Source: Kosakonia cowanii JCM 10956 = DSM 18146 | GTDB taxonomy: Bacteria; Pseudomonadota; Gammaproteobacteria; Enterobacterales; Enterobacteriaceae | Direction of reading: 5' to 3' | Assembly (NCBI RefSeq): GCF_001975225.1 | Contig: NZ_CP019445.1 | Coordinates: forward strand, 682,001-746,000 | Length of the DNA: 64,000 nt | Shown: in pieces, positions 28,831 to 39,034 of the stretch | How positions within the stretch are numbered: position 1 is the first letter of the stretch | Layout: every line of letters starts with the position of its first letter | Translations under genes and position numbers: made by a program | Notes under the pieces: model-generated | The model's database searches: none | What the model was told of the DNA's origin: nothing | The model's input: the letters and a program-made list of their open reading frames with translations, nothing else

Positions 28831-30825
28831 ATGAGTGAACAAAATCTTTCGACAAAAAAGGCCGGGAACACGATCAATAAGCCTGTGTTTGCTACATCGG
28901 CGTTATTAATCGTGCTCCTTGTGGCTTTTGCCTCGCTTTTTCCCGAGCTGGCTGGCAGCAAATTCAAGCTGCTACAGCAGGAGCTTTTCACCAATGCCAG
29001 CTGGTTTTATATCCTTGCCGTCGCGCTGATCCTGCTGAGCGTGACCTTCCTTGGGCTTTCGCGCTACGGCGATATAAAACTTGGCCCCGACCATGCACAG
29101 CCCGATTTCAGCTACCACTCCTGGTTCGCCATGCTCTTCTCGGCAGGCATGGGGATCGGCCTGATGTTCTTTGGTGTGGCGGAGCCGGTGATGCACTATT
29201 TATCGCCACCGGTGGGGACACCTGAAACCATTGAGGCCGCCAAGCAGGCGATGCGCCTGACCTTTTTCCACTGGGGTCTGCATGCCTGGGCCATCTACGC
29301 TATCGTCGCGTTGATCCTCGCCTTCTTCAGCTACCGCCACGGTTTACCGTTGACGCTGCGCTCCGCGCTCTACCCGATTATTGGCGATCGCATTTATGGG
29401 CCTTTGGGTCACGCCGTCGATATTTTCGCGGTGATCGGTACGGTCTTTGGCGTCGCCACCTCGCTGGGCTACGGCGTATTGCAGGTCAATGCTGGTCTGA
29501 ATCACCTTTTCGGTGTGCCGATTAATGAAACCGTGCAGGTCATTTTGATCGTCGTGATCACCGGCCTTGCCACCATTTCCGTGGTATCGGGGCTCGATAA
29601 AGGGATCCGTATCCTCTCTGAGCTGAACCTCAGCCTGGCGCTGCTGCTGGCGTTAGTGATGCTGCTTGGCCCGACGGTGCTGCTGCTTAAATCCTTTGTC
29701 GAGAACACCGGCGGATATCTCTCCGAGTTGGTGAGTAAAACCTTTAACCTTTACGCCTATGAGCCGAAGTCGAGCAACTGGCTGGGCGGCTGGACGCTGC
29801 TCTACTGGGGCTGGTGGCTCTCCTGGTCGCCGTTCGTCGGTATGTTTATCGCGCGTGTTTCCCGTGGCAGAACGATCCGCGAGTTTGTCACCGGCGTGCT
29901 GTTTGTCCCGGCAGGTTTCACGCTGCTGTGGATGACGGTGTTTGGTAACAGCGCGATCCATCTCATCATGACCGAAGGCGCACGCGACCTGGCTGACACC
30001 GTGCAGCAGGATGTCGCGCTGGCGCTGTTTAACTTCCTTGAGCACTTCCCTTTCTCCAGCATCCTGTCGTTTATCGCCATGGCGATGGTGATCGTCTTCT
30101 TTGTCACCTCTGCTGACTCTGGTGCCATGGTGGTGGATACTCTCGCCTCCGGTGGCTCAAGCCATACGCCGGTCTGGCAGCGCATCTTCTGGGCAGGGCT
30201 GATGGGCGTGGTGGCAATTGCGCTGCTGCTGGCGGGCGGGTTAAGCGCGTTGCAAACGGTGACCATTGCCAGTGCGCTGCCCTTCTCGGTGATCCTGCTG
30301 ATCTCGATTTATGGGCTGTTGAAAGCGTTGCGCCGGGATCTCACAAAACGTGAAAGTCAGAGTATGGCGACCATCGCGCCGACTGCGGCGCGCAACCCGA
30401 TTCCGTGGCAGCGCCGGTTACGTAATATCGCCTATCTGCCCAAACGCTCGCTGGTAAAACGTTTTATGGATGATGTTATCCAGCCGGCCATGACGCTGGT
30501 GCAGGAGGAGCTGAATAAGCAGGGAACGCGCAGCACCATCAGCGACGCGGCGGACGATCGTATTCGCTTCGAAGTCGACCTGGGCGATGAGCTTAACTTT
30601 ATCTATGAAGTGAGGCTGCGCGGGTATAACACCCCTACCTTTGCGATTTCGGGTCTGGAGAGCGATGAACAACAGGCGGAGCAGCATAAGTACTACCGCG
30701 CGGAAATCTACCTGAAAGAGGGCGGGCAAAACTATGATGTTATGGGCTGGAACCAGGAGCAGTTGATCAACGATATTCTTGATCAATATGAAAAGCATCT
30801 ACACTTCCTGCATCTGGTTCGTTAA
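28831..30825 (+). CDS. betT: BCCT-family transporter (BetT-like choline/betaine carrier)
   Basis: 664-residue inner-membrane carrier with 12 predicted segments. BCCT hallmarks: SAGMGIGLMFFGVAEPVMHY (about 109-128) in the glycine-rich substrate segment and the signature LLYWGWWLSWSPFVGMFIAR (about 327-346). A hydrophilic C-terminal domain of about 150 residues follows the last membrane segment, as in BetT, where it regulates activity by osmolarity. It probably imports choline or a related quaternary amine with protons. No betIBA genes are beside it, so the symbol is by similarity. Start ATG at 28831; strong terminator after the stop. Confidence 0.83.
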   Translation: MSEQNLSTKKAGNTINKPVFATSALLIVLLVAFASLFPELAGSKFKLLQQELFTNASWFYILAVALILLSVTFLGLSRYGDIKLGPDHAQPDFSYHSWFAMLFSAGMGIGLMFFGVAEPVMHYLSPPVGTPETIEAAKQAMRLTFFHWGLHAWAIYAIVALILAFFSYRHGLPLTLRSALYPIIGDRIYGPLGHAVDIFAVIGTVFGVATSLGYGVLQVNAGLNHLFGVPINETVQVILIVVITGLATISVVSGLDKGIRILSELNLSLALLLALVMLLGPTVLLLKSFVENTGGYLSELVSKTFNLYAYEPKSSNWLGGWTLLYWGWWLSWSPFVGMFIARVSRGRTIREFVTGVLFVPAGFTLLWMTVFGNSAIHLIMTEGARDLADTVQQDVALALFNFLEHFPFSSILSFIAMAMVIVFFVTSADSGAMVVDTLASGGSSHTPVWQRIFWAGLMGVVAIALLLAGGLSALQTVTIASALPFSVILLISIYGLLKALRRDLTKRESQSMATIAPTAARNPIPWQRRLRNIAYLPKRSLVKRFMDDVIQPAMTLVQEELNKQGTRSTISDAADDRIRFEVDLGDELNFIYEVRLRGYNTPTFAISGLESDEQQAEQHKYYRAEIYLKEGGQNYDVMGWNQEQLINDILDQYEKHLHFLHLVR

Positions 30826-30832
30826 CCACGAC

Positions 30833-30858
30833 AACACCGCCTGCGGGCGGTGTTTTTT
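30833..30858 (+). terminator. Terminator of the BCCT gene
   Basis: AACACCGCC-TGCG-GGCGGTGTT followed by further T residues; a perfect 9-bp stem eight bases after the stop. Confidence 0.93.
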
Positions 30859-30925
30859 CATCTGGTTATCAAGCCCTGGCGTGCTAAATTTTGCCGAAAC
30901 GACAACGCGTTAATGGAGACCCTGG

Positions 30926-31447
30926 ATGGCCAATTTTTTTAAGAAGTGGTTTGGCGGCGGTAATGATAAAGCGAAGGATGAAGTGCTTCGCGAACCCGAC
31001 CTGACCATTGCCCGCGCCAATAATGAGATGCAGCAGCGTACGCAGGCGGCAACGGAGATGTGGGGGATCGACAGCGCCGAGTGGGGCGTCGATCTCGATG
31101 CAGGGACCATTACCTTTACCAATCATGAAAAGGGGTGGGTCATTACCGCACCGGTTCAAGTGGTGGGCACCTATGATACCGAAGAGGGCTCCTGGCTATG
31201 GGGCTGGGATCACCCTTCCGTGCGCGAACCGCTCGGCGAATATGCCGCCTGTGTGCGCACGTTTGGCGAGCAGCATGGTCTGGAAGCGTTAACCACACGC
31301 CAGATTAGCGCCTCGACAGAAGATGCCTGGACCTTTACCGCACTCGCCTGCCATCTTGGCGGCGGTCAGGGTGGATATAGCGGCCTCGCTGGCACCACCC
31401 GGGTATTTATGGTCTATGACAATGTGACTATTAATAAACAAGCGTAA
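30926..31447 (+). CDS. DUF6882-family protein of unknown function
   Basis: 173-residue soluble protein: a basic, aromatic N terminus (MANFFKKWFGGG), then a domain rich in Trp with WGWDHPSVREPLGEYAACVR (about 93-112) and FTALACHLGGGQGGY (about 138-152). This pattern fits the DUF6882 family seen in many proteobacteria. No catalytic motif, signal peptide or membrane segment is visible. GGAG lies eight bases before the ATG. It stands between a terminator and a long inverted repeat, so it is probably monocistronic. Confidence 0.72.
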   Translation: MANFFKKWFGGGNDKAKDEVLREPDLTIARANNEMQQRTQAATEMWGIDSAEWGVDLDAGTITFTNHEKGWVITAPVQVVGTYDTEEGSWLWGWDHPSVREPLGEYAACVRTFGEQHGLEALTTRQISASTEDAWTFTALACHLGGGQGGYSGLAGTTRVFMVYDNVTINKQA

Positions 31448-31458
31448 CGGTATGTTGC

Positions 31459-31501
31459 AAATCTGGAAAATAACGCCCAGAACGGCCTATTTTCCAGATT
31501 T
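31459..31501. repeat. 14-bp perfect inverted repeat after the DUF6882 gene
   Basis: AAATCTGGAAAATA (31459-31472) and its exact complement TATTTTCCAGATTT (31488-31501) around a 15-nt GC-rich loop. It starts 12 bp past the stop codon, so it could terminate transcription, although no pure T-run follows; the length and perfection are unusual. Confidence 0.75.
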
Positions 31502-32019
31502 AATGATTAAGCTAAATCTCAATTAACGCTCAACTGTTATCATAAAAATAGCGCAAACTGTTATGCTTTCTAATAACAAATTTAGCTGTTTTCTGATAAA
31601 CGCCAGCCTGACAAAAAATCATCTATCTCACTGAAAAATAAAATATTTAAAACCACACTTTTTCTGTTTTTTATTATCAACAATAGAATAAAAAGCAGAT
31701 AGTTCTCAAAAAAAGAAGAGAGCACAAATATCTTTTATAATTAAATAAACAGTGATTAATTCAAAAGCGCGACTTATTATTTAATATACAAAGTGTTTCA
31801 CCGCTTATAAGAAAACTTTTTTTAGCGACAATTCTTATAAGGCGATTTAAATATGCATCTTTATTCGTTCAGGGCGATTTTTTATTAATTAAAAGACGCA
31901 GGTTTGACTCAGCTGGAGATCTTTTCCAGAGAACGCTCACCAACGCAGGGGTGGCAAAAAAAGCAGAGCGCACTGAAAGAGTGAGAGCCTCGCTTCGCAG
32001 CCCCTAACAGGAGGAGACC
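31502..32019. other. Very AT-rich intergenic region with repeated CTTATAAG
   Basis: Over 500 bp without a credible gene, strongly AT-rich compared with the rest of the window, which suggests an H-NS-bound, horizontally acquired promoter region. The palindromic octamer CTTATAAG occurs at 31804-31811 and 31834-31841, exactly 30 bp apart. Confidence 0.55.
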
Positions 32020-32304
32020 ATGAGCACCATTGATACCGAAAAAAAGGCAGGCGTGCTTATCGAAAAGGCTGTTAAACAGCTGCTGAACACCGATGAGGCA
32101 GTCTCTTTTCGCGCCGTGCTGGAAATACTCAATGACAAACGCAAACAGGCAGTAAACCGCGAAGGTATTGCCGCCTGCGACAGCGCTATTGATGAGATTC
32201 AGGCGATGATTGCCAAAACGACGAACGAACGTTCGCGTGTGCCGGTGAGCCGTAAGAACTTCCTTGCACAGTGGAAGCCAGGCGCAGACGACAAGATCCA
32301 TTAA
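32020..32304 (+). CDS. Hypothetical 94-residue helical protein
   Basis: Small, charged, probably all-helical cytoplasmic protein (KKAGVLIEKAVKQLLNTDEA, FRAVLEILNDKRKQAV). It has no signal peptide, membrane segment or motif I recognise. The ATG at 32020 has an excellent AGGAGGAG. Codon use looks ordinary for the genome, but the upstream DNA is very AT-rich. It faces the AriR-like gene, sharing a hairpin between them. The strong ribosome-binding site and clean frame support a real gene. Confidence 0.65.
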   Translation: MSTIDTEKKAGVLIEKAVKQLLNTDEAVSFRAVLEILNDKRKQAVNREGIAACDSAIDEIQAMIAKTTNERSRVPVSRKNFLAQWKPGADDKIH

Positions 32305-32342
32305 TAAAAAACGGCAGCCTCCACTTGCGCAGAGGCTGCCGT
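32305..32342 (-). terminator. Terminator of the AriR-like gene (shared hairpin)
   Basis: ACGGCAGCCTC / GAGGCTGCCGT, a perfect 11-bp stem with a 10-nt loop (32311-32342). The A-run at 32305-32310 is a T-run for the minus-strand gene; the plus-side has no T-run. Confidence 0.87.
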
Positions 32343-32357
32343 GCTAAATCCATTTAT

Positions 32358-32603
32358 TTAGATATCATCCTGGGTGCGATGAACAATCATCTCCAGCGCG
32401 TTGCGCAGGATGTCATTCTGGACAACATCGGATTCCGTCTCGAGGCGGCTAATAAGGGCCAGAATCAGATCCTTATTAGTTACCACGGTTTTCACTGATT
32501 TCAGTGCAAAGGTCAGCTCGTCAATAATCTGTTTTTCGGCCTCAAAGGCATGAAGCTTGCTGTCTGTAGTCTCAAATGTCTTAAAAGTCGCGTTATTCAT
32601 CAT
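32358..32603 (-). CDS. AriR/YmgB-family connector protein
   Basis: 81-residue protein whose second half (NKDLILALISRLETESDVVQ, ILRNALEMIVHRTQDDI) matches E. coli AriR/YmgB (88 aa), a small helical dimer encoded with ycgZ and ymgA that affects biofilm and acid resistance via the Rcs phosphorelay. The N-terminal part is unlike YmgB. Start: the ATG pair at 32603/32600 gives the usual family length; the frame is open upstream to 32672. It diverges from the 129-residue unknown gene over about 230 bp. Action on RcsB is inferred from the family only. Confidence 0.75.
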   Translation of the reverse strand: MMNNATFKTFETTDSKLHAFEAEKQIIDELTFALKSVKTVVTNKDLILALISRLETESDVVQNDILRNALEMIVHRTQDDI

Positions 32604-32834
32604 AAACTCGCTAGAAAAAGTGACGTGGCTATCCTTTGCAGTCAGCCCAGTATGTTGTACAGATTTCCCCACGAAACTTGTACAACACCGACAAGTTAGA
32701 CGTGAAAACGTTAGCGCGCAATCTTTTTAAAGATATATCCTCTCGTTTTGATAACCTTCTCCCTACCGAACCCTTGTAGAGCGCACTCTGACGCGGCTTT
32801 TCGTGGGGATGCAAACCTGCTCAGGAGAGAAGAA

Positions 32835-33224
32835 ATGGGCTGCGATTACCGCGATTTTTATCAAGATGATGAAGGTATAACGACAGATTTAACCCTGCTC
32901 GCTTTTGGCGCGCAGGCGGTGCAATGTACTGCCCTTGAGTGCGATGTGGTGGATGAAAATATAAGGGAGACAATCGCCTTTCTTATTCATCAGCAACACG
33001 CCATTTTTGATACCGCGATTATCGAAGCGCAGAACTATACGGCGCGGATCTATTCCGCAGCGCTCAGCGATCTGACGCTAATAAAAATCTATCTACTATC
33101 GCAGGAAAAGAGGGGGTTCGGTTTACTCTTTTCGACTCAAATCGATCCAGAGCACGGCATCGGTATGAAATTCAATGGATATGACTTAACGGAAATTGGT
33201 AGCGCCGAAACGGCTTTCCTCTGA
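32835..33224 (+). CDS. Hypothetical 129-residue protein
   Basis: Acidic cytoplasmic protein beginning MGCDYRDFYQDDEG, with the pattern LLFSTQIDPEHGIGMKFNGY followed by TEIGSAETAF near the C terminus. This 'EHG...IG' ending resembles small DUF6985/immunity-like proteins, but I cannot assign it. ATG at 32835 follows AGGAGAG; the open frame extends 29 codons upstream without support. No toxin gene is adjacent. It ends before a bidirectional terminator shared with rnr. Confidence 0.65.
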   Translation: MGCDYRDFYQDDEGITTDLTLLAFGAQAVQCTALECDVVDENIRETIAFLIHQQHAIFDTAIIEAQNYTARIYSAALSDLTLIKIYLLSQEKRGFGLLFSTQIDPEHGIGMKFNGYDLTEIGSAETAFL

Positions 33225-33266
33225 CGCATTATTTCGCGGAGCGTTATTGCCCTGACGCTATAAAGA

Positions 33267-33294
33267 AAAACCCCCTCTTTGCAGAAGGGGTTTT
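33267..33294. terminator. Bidirectional terminator between the 129-residue gene and rnr
   Basis: AAAACCCC-C-TCT-TTGC-AGA-A-GGGGTTTT, flanked by an A-run and a T-run, placed between convergent genes. Confidence 0.88.
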
Positions 33295-33299
33295 GATTA

Positions 33300-35735
33300 T
33301 CAATCGGCTTTTTTCTTGCGCGACGCGCGTTTTGCTTTGGTCGCGGCGGCTATTTTTTGCGTTTTCTCAGAGGGCTTTTTCGCTTTTTTTGCTTTGCCCT
33401 TGGCTTTATCGCCACGGAATTCGCTATCCGGTTCGAAATTCACCTTTTTATTGGCCTGGCGACGCGGCGGTTTTTTGCTCGCGTTGCTGCGACCTGCGGT
33501 GCCTTTCTTGTTACGCTCGCGATCGGTTTTACCCGGGTTACGCGGGGCGCGCTCGCTGGAGATAAGCGAGAAGTCGATCTTACGCTCATCCATATTGACC
33601 GCTTCAACCTTCACTTCAACCCGGTCGCCCAGGCGATAGGTCTGACCGCCGGATTCGCCAATCAGGCGCTGACCAACCTGGTCAAAGCGGTAGTAGTCGT
33701 TATCCAGCGACGATACGTGCACCAGACCATCGATAAACAGGTCAACAAGACGCACAAAGAAGCCGAAACCGGTGACGCTGGCGATGACGCCGGAGAAGGT
33801 GTTACCCACCTGATCCTGCATAAAGTCGCACTTCAGCCAGTCCGCAACATCACGGGTCGCTTCATCGGCGCGGCGCTCGGCCATCGAACAGTGCTGACCC
33901 AGCTGGAGGATCTCTTCCATGCTGTAGTGCCATCCGCCCGTTGCGGTGCTGTTACCCTTCTCGCCCTGCTCTTTCGCCAGCAGGTACTTGATCGCACGGT
34001 GCAACGAAAGATCCGGGTAACGGCGAATCGGCGAGGTAAAGTGCGCATAGGATTGCAGCGCCAGGCCAAAGTGGCCGCGGTTTTCCGGATCGTAGATCGC
34101 CTGTTTCATCGAGCGCAGCAGCATGGTTTGCAGCATCTCGTGATCGGGACGATCGGCGATCGATTCCAGCAGCGCGGCATAATCGCGCGGCTCCGGCTTG
34201 TTGCCGCCCGGCAGCTCCAGGCCCAGCTCGGCGAGCACGGTACGGAACGAGGTAATAGCGTCGTTGGTCGGTTTATCGTGAATACGGAACAGTGCAGGCT
34301 CTTCTGCCTTCTCAACGAAGCGTGCCGCAGAGATATTGGCGAGGATCATGCACTCTTCAATCAGCTTGTGCGCGTCGTTACGCTGCGTCTGCTCAATGCG
34401 CTCAATTCGGCGTTCGGCGTTGAAAATGAACTTCGCCTCTTCGCTCTCAAAGGAGATGCCGCCGCGCTCTGCGCGCGCCTGCTCAAGGGTTTTATAGAGG
34501 GTATGCAGCTCTTCAATGTGTTTTACCAGCGGCGCGTATTGTTCGCGCAGTTCGCCATCGCCCTGCAGCATATGCCACACCTTGGTGTAGGTCAGACGCG
34601 CGTGGGAGCTCATCACCGCTTCGTAGAACTTATATCCGGTCAGACGCCCTTTGGCGGAGATGGTCATCTCACACACCATACAGAGGCGGTCTACCTGCGG
34701 GTTCAGGGAACAGAGGCCGTTGGAGAGCACTTCTGGCAGCATTGGAACAACCTGCGACGGGAAGTAGACGGAGGTGCCGCGATTACGCGCTTCGTTGTCC
34801 AGCGGCGTACCGTGGCGCACGTAGTAGCTGACATCGGCGATGGCAACCCATAAGCGCCAGCCGCCGCCGCGTTTCTTCTCACAGTAAACGGCGTCATCAA
34901 AGTCGCGGGCATCTTCGCCATCAATAGTGACCAGCGGCAGATTACGCAGATCGACGCGGCCCACTTTGGCCTCTTCCGGCACCTGCTCTTTCAGGTCAGC
35001 AATCTGCTTTTCGACTTCCGGCGGCCACTGGTAGGGAATTTCATGGGTGCGCAGCGCCATATCGACGGCCATGCCGGTGCCCATGTTGTCGCCCAGCACT
35101 TCAACGATTTTACCCACTGCTTTGGTGCGGCGAGTCGGGCGCTGGGTCAGTTCGACCACTACTACAAAGCCCATGCGCGCGCCCATAATCTCTTCAGGCG
35201 GGATAAGGATATCGAAGCTCAGGCGGCTGTCGTCCGGCACTACAAAGCCGACGCCAGCGTCGGTGAAGTAGCGGCCGACAATCTGCCCGGTTTTCGGCAC
35301 CAGTACGCGGACAATGCGCGCTTCGCGACGCCCTTTGCGGTCCGCGCCCAGCGGCTGTGCCAGCACCTGGTCGCCGTGGATGCAGGTTTTCATCTGCTCG
35401 CTGGAGAGATAGAGATCGTCTTTGCGGCCTTCGACACGCAGAAAACCGTAGCCATCGCGGTGGCCAATAACAATGCCTTTCAGCAGGTCGAGACGTTCGG
35501 GTAAGGCGTAGCACTGGCGGCGGGTGAAGACCAGCTGCCCGTCGCGCTCCATGGCGCGCAGACGTCGGCGCAGGGCTTCATGTTGTTCTTCGCCTTCGAC
35601 ATTAAGCTCAACAGCCAGTTCATCGCGGCTGGCAGGCTTTTCGCGTTTGGAGAGATGGTCGAGGATAAATTCGCGGCTGGGAATAGGATTAGAGTATTTT
35701 TCAGTTTCGCGTTCGAGGAAAGGATCTTGTGACAT
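33300..35735 (-). CDS. rnr: RNase R, 3'-5' exoribonuclease
   Basis: 811-residue processive exoribonuclease (E. coli 813 aa) that degrades structured RNA, acts in rRNA quality control and trans-translation, and is cold-induced. Domains in order: N-terminal winged helix (about 20-85), two cold-shock domains (about 85-235), RNB catalytic domain (about 255-590) with the metal-binding [18 protein letters not shown]1 domain (about 640-725), and a Lys/Arg-rich tail. Start ATG at 35735 ([10 protein letters not shown]) follows CGGAGGAA and matches the orthologue. It lies 38 bp after nsrR, in one operon, but without its usual downstream partner rlmB. Confidence 0.97.
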   Translation of the reverse strand: MSQDPFLERETEKYSNPIPSREFILDHLSKREKPASRDELAVELNVEGEEQHEALRRRLRAMERDGQLVFTRRQCYALPERLDLLKGIVIGHRDGYGFLRVEGRKDDLYLSSEQMKTCIHGDQVLAQPLGADRKGRREARIVRVLVPKTGQIVGRYFTDAGVGFVVPDDSRLSFDILIPPEEIMGARMGFVVVVELTQRPTRRTKAVGKIVEVLGDNMGTGMAVDMALRTHEIPYQWPPEVEKQIADLKEQVPEEAKVGRVDLRNLPLVTIDGEDARDFDDAVYCEKKRGGGWRLWVAIADVSYYVRHGTPLDNEARNRGTSVYFPSQVVPMLPEVLSNGLCSLNPQVDRLCMVCEMTISAKGRLTGYKFYEAVMSSHARLTYTKVWHMLQGDGELREQYAPLVKHIEELHTLYKTLEQARAERGGISFESEEAKFIFNAERRIERIEQTQRNDAHKLIEECMILANISAARFVEKAEEPALFRIHDKPTNDAITSFRTVLAELGLELPGGNKPEPRDYAALLESIADRPDHEMLQTMLLRSMKQAIYDPENRGHFGLALQSYAHFTSPIRRYPDLSLHRAIKYLLAKEQGEKGNSTATGGWHYSMEEILQLGQHCSMAERRADEATRDVADWLKCDFMQDQVGNTFSGVIASVTGFGFFVRLVDLFIDGLVHVSSLDNDYYRFDQVGQRLIGESGGQTYRLGDRVEVKVEAVNMDERKIDFSLISSERAPRNPGKTDRERNKKGTAGRSNASKKPPRRQANKKVNFEPDSEFRGDKAKGKAKKAKKPSEKTQKIAAATKAKRASRKKKAD

Positions 35736-35773
35736 AGCGGTTCCTCCGTTGTCAGCTCTGGCGGAGCGTTTCG

Positions 35774-36199
35774 TCATTCCACCAGCAATAATTTGTAAAG
35801 CGGTTGATTCTCTTCAACCAAATCGGCAAGCGTGTAGTTATCAAGTTCCTTCAGGAAACTCTGCACGGCTTTTGAGAGGGCGACTTTCAGTCGGCAAGCG
35901 TTGGTGATGTGGCAAAAATCGCTGTGGCAGTTCACCAAAGTCAGCGGTTCAAGAGAGCGCACAACATCACTGATACGAATATCTCGCGCGGGCTTACCCA
36001 GGCGGATACCGCCATTTTTTCCACGCACCGCCGCGACATAGCCTTCACGACTTAGCTGATTGATTATCTTAACCATATGATTACGGGAGACACCATACGT
36101 TTCTGTCACTGCAGAAATGTTGGTCATCTGCCCTTCCGGCAATGCCGCCATGTAAATCAAAGCGCGTAAACCGTAATCGGTAAAGCTTGTTAACTGCAC
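35774..36199 (-). CDS. nsrR: NsrR, nitric-oxide-sensing Rrf2-family repressor
   Basis: 141-residue iron-sulfur regulator, same length as E. coli. An N-terminal winged helix ([20 protein letters not shown]...[16 protein letters not shown]) precedes three cluster-ligand cysteines in [16 protein letters not shown] (about 91, 96, 102). NO destroys the cluster and releases repression of ytfE, hmp and others. Start is GTG at 36199 after GAGGT. First gene of nsrR-rnr. An operator for it is present in this window at 10475-10497 before ytfE. Confidence 0.97.
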   Translation of the reverse strand: MQLTSFTDYGLRALIYMAALPEGQMTNISAVTETYGVSRNHMVKIINQLSREGYVAAVRGKNGGIRLGKPARDIRISDVVRSLEPLTLVNCHSDFCHITNACRLKVALSKAVQSFLKELDNYTLADLVEENQPLYKLLLVE

Positions 36200-36320
36200 A
36201 CCAACCTCAATAACAGGAAAAAAAGCGAGATACCCGTAGGTATTGACTTTATTGATGATAAACCAGCCACCAGTCAGGTCGCTAATTTATTTGAACAGAA
36301 AGGTAAAAAAAGCGAGGAGA

Positions 36321-36343
36321 AAGGGCGCGAATTTCGCGCCCTT
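36321..36343 (-). terminator. Terminator of purA
   Basis: AAGGGCGCGAA-T-TTCGCGCCCTT, an 11-bp GC-rich palindrome 9 bp past the purA stop, followed on the minus strand by a T-containing stretch and a later run of seven T. Confidence 0.75.
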
Positions 36344-36351
36344 AAGCAGGA

Positions 36352-37653
<1,302 letters not shown>

Positions 37654-37656
37654 TCA

Positions 37657-37672
37657 AAATCACCGTTTGCTT
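37657..37672 (-). promoter_or_regulatory. Possible PurR operator in the purA leader
   Basis: Minus strand AAGCAAACGGTGATTT keeps the left PUR-box half GCAAACG exactly but only about 10 of 16 consensus positions. It lies at about +2 to +17 of the predicted transcript, similar to the leader operator reported for E. coli purA. Confidence 0.4.
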
Positions 37673-37680
37673 AAAAATGG

Positions 37681-37709
37681 ATTCTACCACCGCTTTTTTA
37701 GAGAATCAG
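37681..37709 (-). promoter_or_regulatory. Sigma-70 promoter of purA
   Basis: Minus strand CTGATT (-35), 17-bp spacer, TAGAAT (-10), 31 bp before the purA ATG. Confidence 0.6.
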
Positions 37710-37753
37710 CACTTTTTCCGTGCAAAATTCCCGCGAGTTAGCCGATTATTGCC

Positions 37754-37951
37754 TCAGCCAATCGTTTTCCTCAACATGTAGTAGACAACGATGCCTGCAA
37801 CCACAAGTCCACCGCCAAAACGGCGCAAAATATTATCCGGAAGCTGGCTCAATGAGGCGATCATTCGCCGCCAGGCACGCGGATAAAGCATCGGGCCAAG
37901 CCCTTCAAGCACCAAAACTAACGCCAGCGCGAGCCAGATTGTTGCGTTCAT
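37754..37951 (-). CDS. yjeT: YjeT, DUF2065 small membrane protein
   Basis: 65 residues, same length as E. coli YjeT. Two hydrophobic segments (about 3-22 and 46-61) flank a basic loop (YPRAWRRMIASLSQLPDNILRRFG). Function unknown. It sits between hflC and purA on the same strand but is separated from hflC by a strong terminator. Confidence 0.92.
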   Translation of the reverse strand: MNATIWLALALVLVLEGLGPMLYPRAWRRMIASLSQLPDNILRRFGGGLVVAGIVVYYMLRKTIG

Positions 37952-37966
37952 GGGTCATCCTCACAA

Positions 37967-38002
37967 AAGAAAAACCACCGCCCGGAGTGAGGCGGTGGTT
38001 TT
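37967..38002 (-). terminator. Terminator after hflC
   Basis: AAAACCACCGCC / GGCGGTGGTTTT, a perfect 12-bp stem with an 8-nt loop, and a T-rich tail on the minus strand. It ends the long miaA-hfq-hflXKC operon. Confidence 0.93.
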
Positions 38003-38027
38003 CATTATCAAAACCGTTGACGCGATA

Positions 38028-39032
38028 TTAGCGTGCGGTTGAGGTCGGCGTCTTCATATAACGGAAGAAATCACTGTCCGGGCTCAGCACCATCACATCC
38101 TGGTTGCTGTCGAAGCTGTTTTCGTACGCACGCAGGCTACGGATAAAGGCGTAGAAGTCCGGATCCTGGCTGAAGGCATCAGCAAACAGTTTCGCCGCTT
38201 CGGCATCGCCTTCACCACGCATGATGCGACCCTGACGCTCGGCTTCCGCCAGCGTTTTCGTCACTTCATAGTCCGCAGTAGCGCGCAGTTTTTCCGCCTC
38301 TTCCTGACCCTGTGAACGGTGGCGACGCGCAACCGCTTCACGCTCGGCGCGCATACGGTTGTAGATCGCATCCGACACTTCCGTCGGCAGGTTGATCTGC
38401 TTAATACGCACATCGACCACTTCAATGCCCAGCGCGGCCATACTGTTCGGGTTGATGACCGGCACTTTGCCGTTCGTTTCAGCCTGAACGCGTTCCGCTG
38501 CTTTCGCGATAGCGTCATCCGCCGCTGGCGTGACCACTTCATCTTCGGTGCCCGCAGAGCCGGAGTTCAGCGCGTCGCGCACTTCCGAGGTCAAACGGCC
38601 GCGGGAGTCGGTGACAATATCTTTCACATCCAGGCGACCAATCTCAGAACGCAGACGGTCAGAGAACTTACGTTTCAGCAGCACTTCAGCCTGGGAGACG
38701 TCACCGCCGCCGGTAGCCAGGTAGTAACGGCTGAAATCGCTGATGCGCCACTTGATATAGGAGTCGACGATCAGGTCTTTCTTCTCTTTGGTCACAAAGC
38801 GATCCGCCTGGTTATCCATGGTCTGGATACGCGCATCGAGCAGTTTGACCGATTCAATAAACGGCAGTTTGAAGTGCAGGCCCGGTTCAAAGACTAACGG
38901 CTTGTTGTCGCCGTCACGCAACACTTTACCGAAGCGCAGCGAAATTCCGCGCTCGCCCTCTCGCACCACGAAAATCGAGGTGAAAAACACTACCAGCACG
39001 ATGATGATGATCGCGATTACTGACTTACGCAT
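38028..39032 (-). CDS. hflC: HflC, SPFH-domain modulator of FtsH
   Basis: 334-residue inner-membrane protein (same as E. coli) with one N-terminal membrane anchor (about 4-22) and a periplasmic SPFH/prohibitin domain (about 20-200), then a coiled coil rich in Ala/Glu/Arg (AEAERQGRIMRGEGDAEAAK). With HflK it forms a large cage around the FtsH protease and modulates degradation of membrane proteins and lambda CII. Follows hflK by 2 bp, so translation is probably coupled. Confidence 0.97.
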   Translation of the reverse strand: MRKSVIAIIIIVLVVFFTSIFVVREGERGISLRFGKVLRDGDNKPLVFEPGLHFKLPFIESVKLLDARIQTMDNQADRFVTKEKKDLIVDSYIKWRISDFSRYYLATGGGDVSQAEVLLKRKFSDRLRSEIGRLDVKDIVTDSRGRLTSEVRDALNSGSAGTEDEVVTPAADDAIAKAAERVQAETNGKVPVINPNSMAALGIEVVDVRIKQINLPTEVSDAIYNRMRAEREAVARRHRSQGQEEAEKLRATADYEVTKTLAEAERQGRIMRGEGDAEAAKLFADAFSQDPDFYAFIRSLRAYENSFDSNQDVMVLSPDSDFFRYMKTPTSTAR

Positions 39033-39034
39033 CG

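Noticed and set aside
33357..34853. 498-codon plus-strand open frame
   Set aside because: Fully antisense to rnr; long open frames opposite GC-rich, codon-biased genes are common and the product resembles no family.
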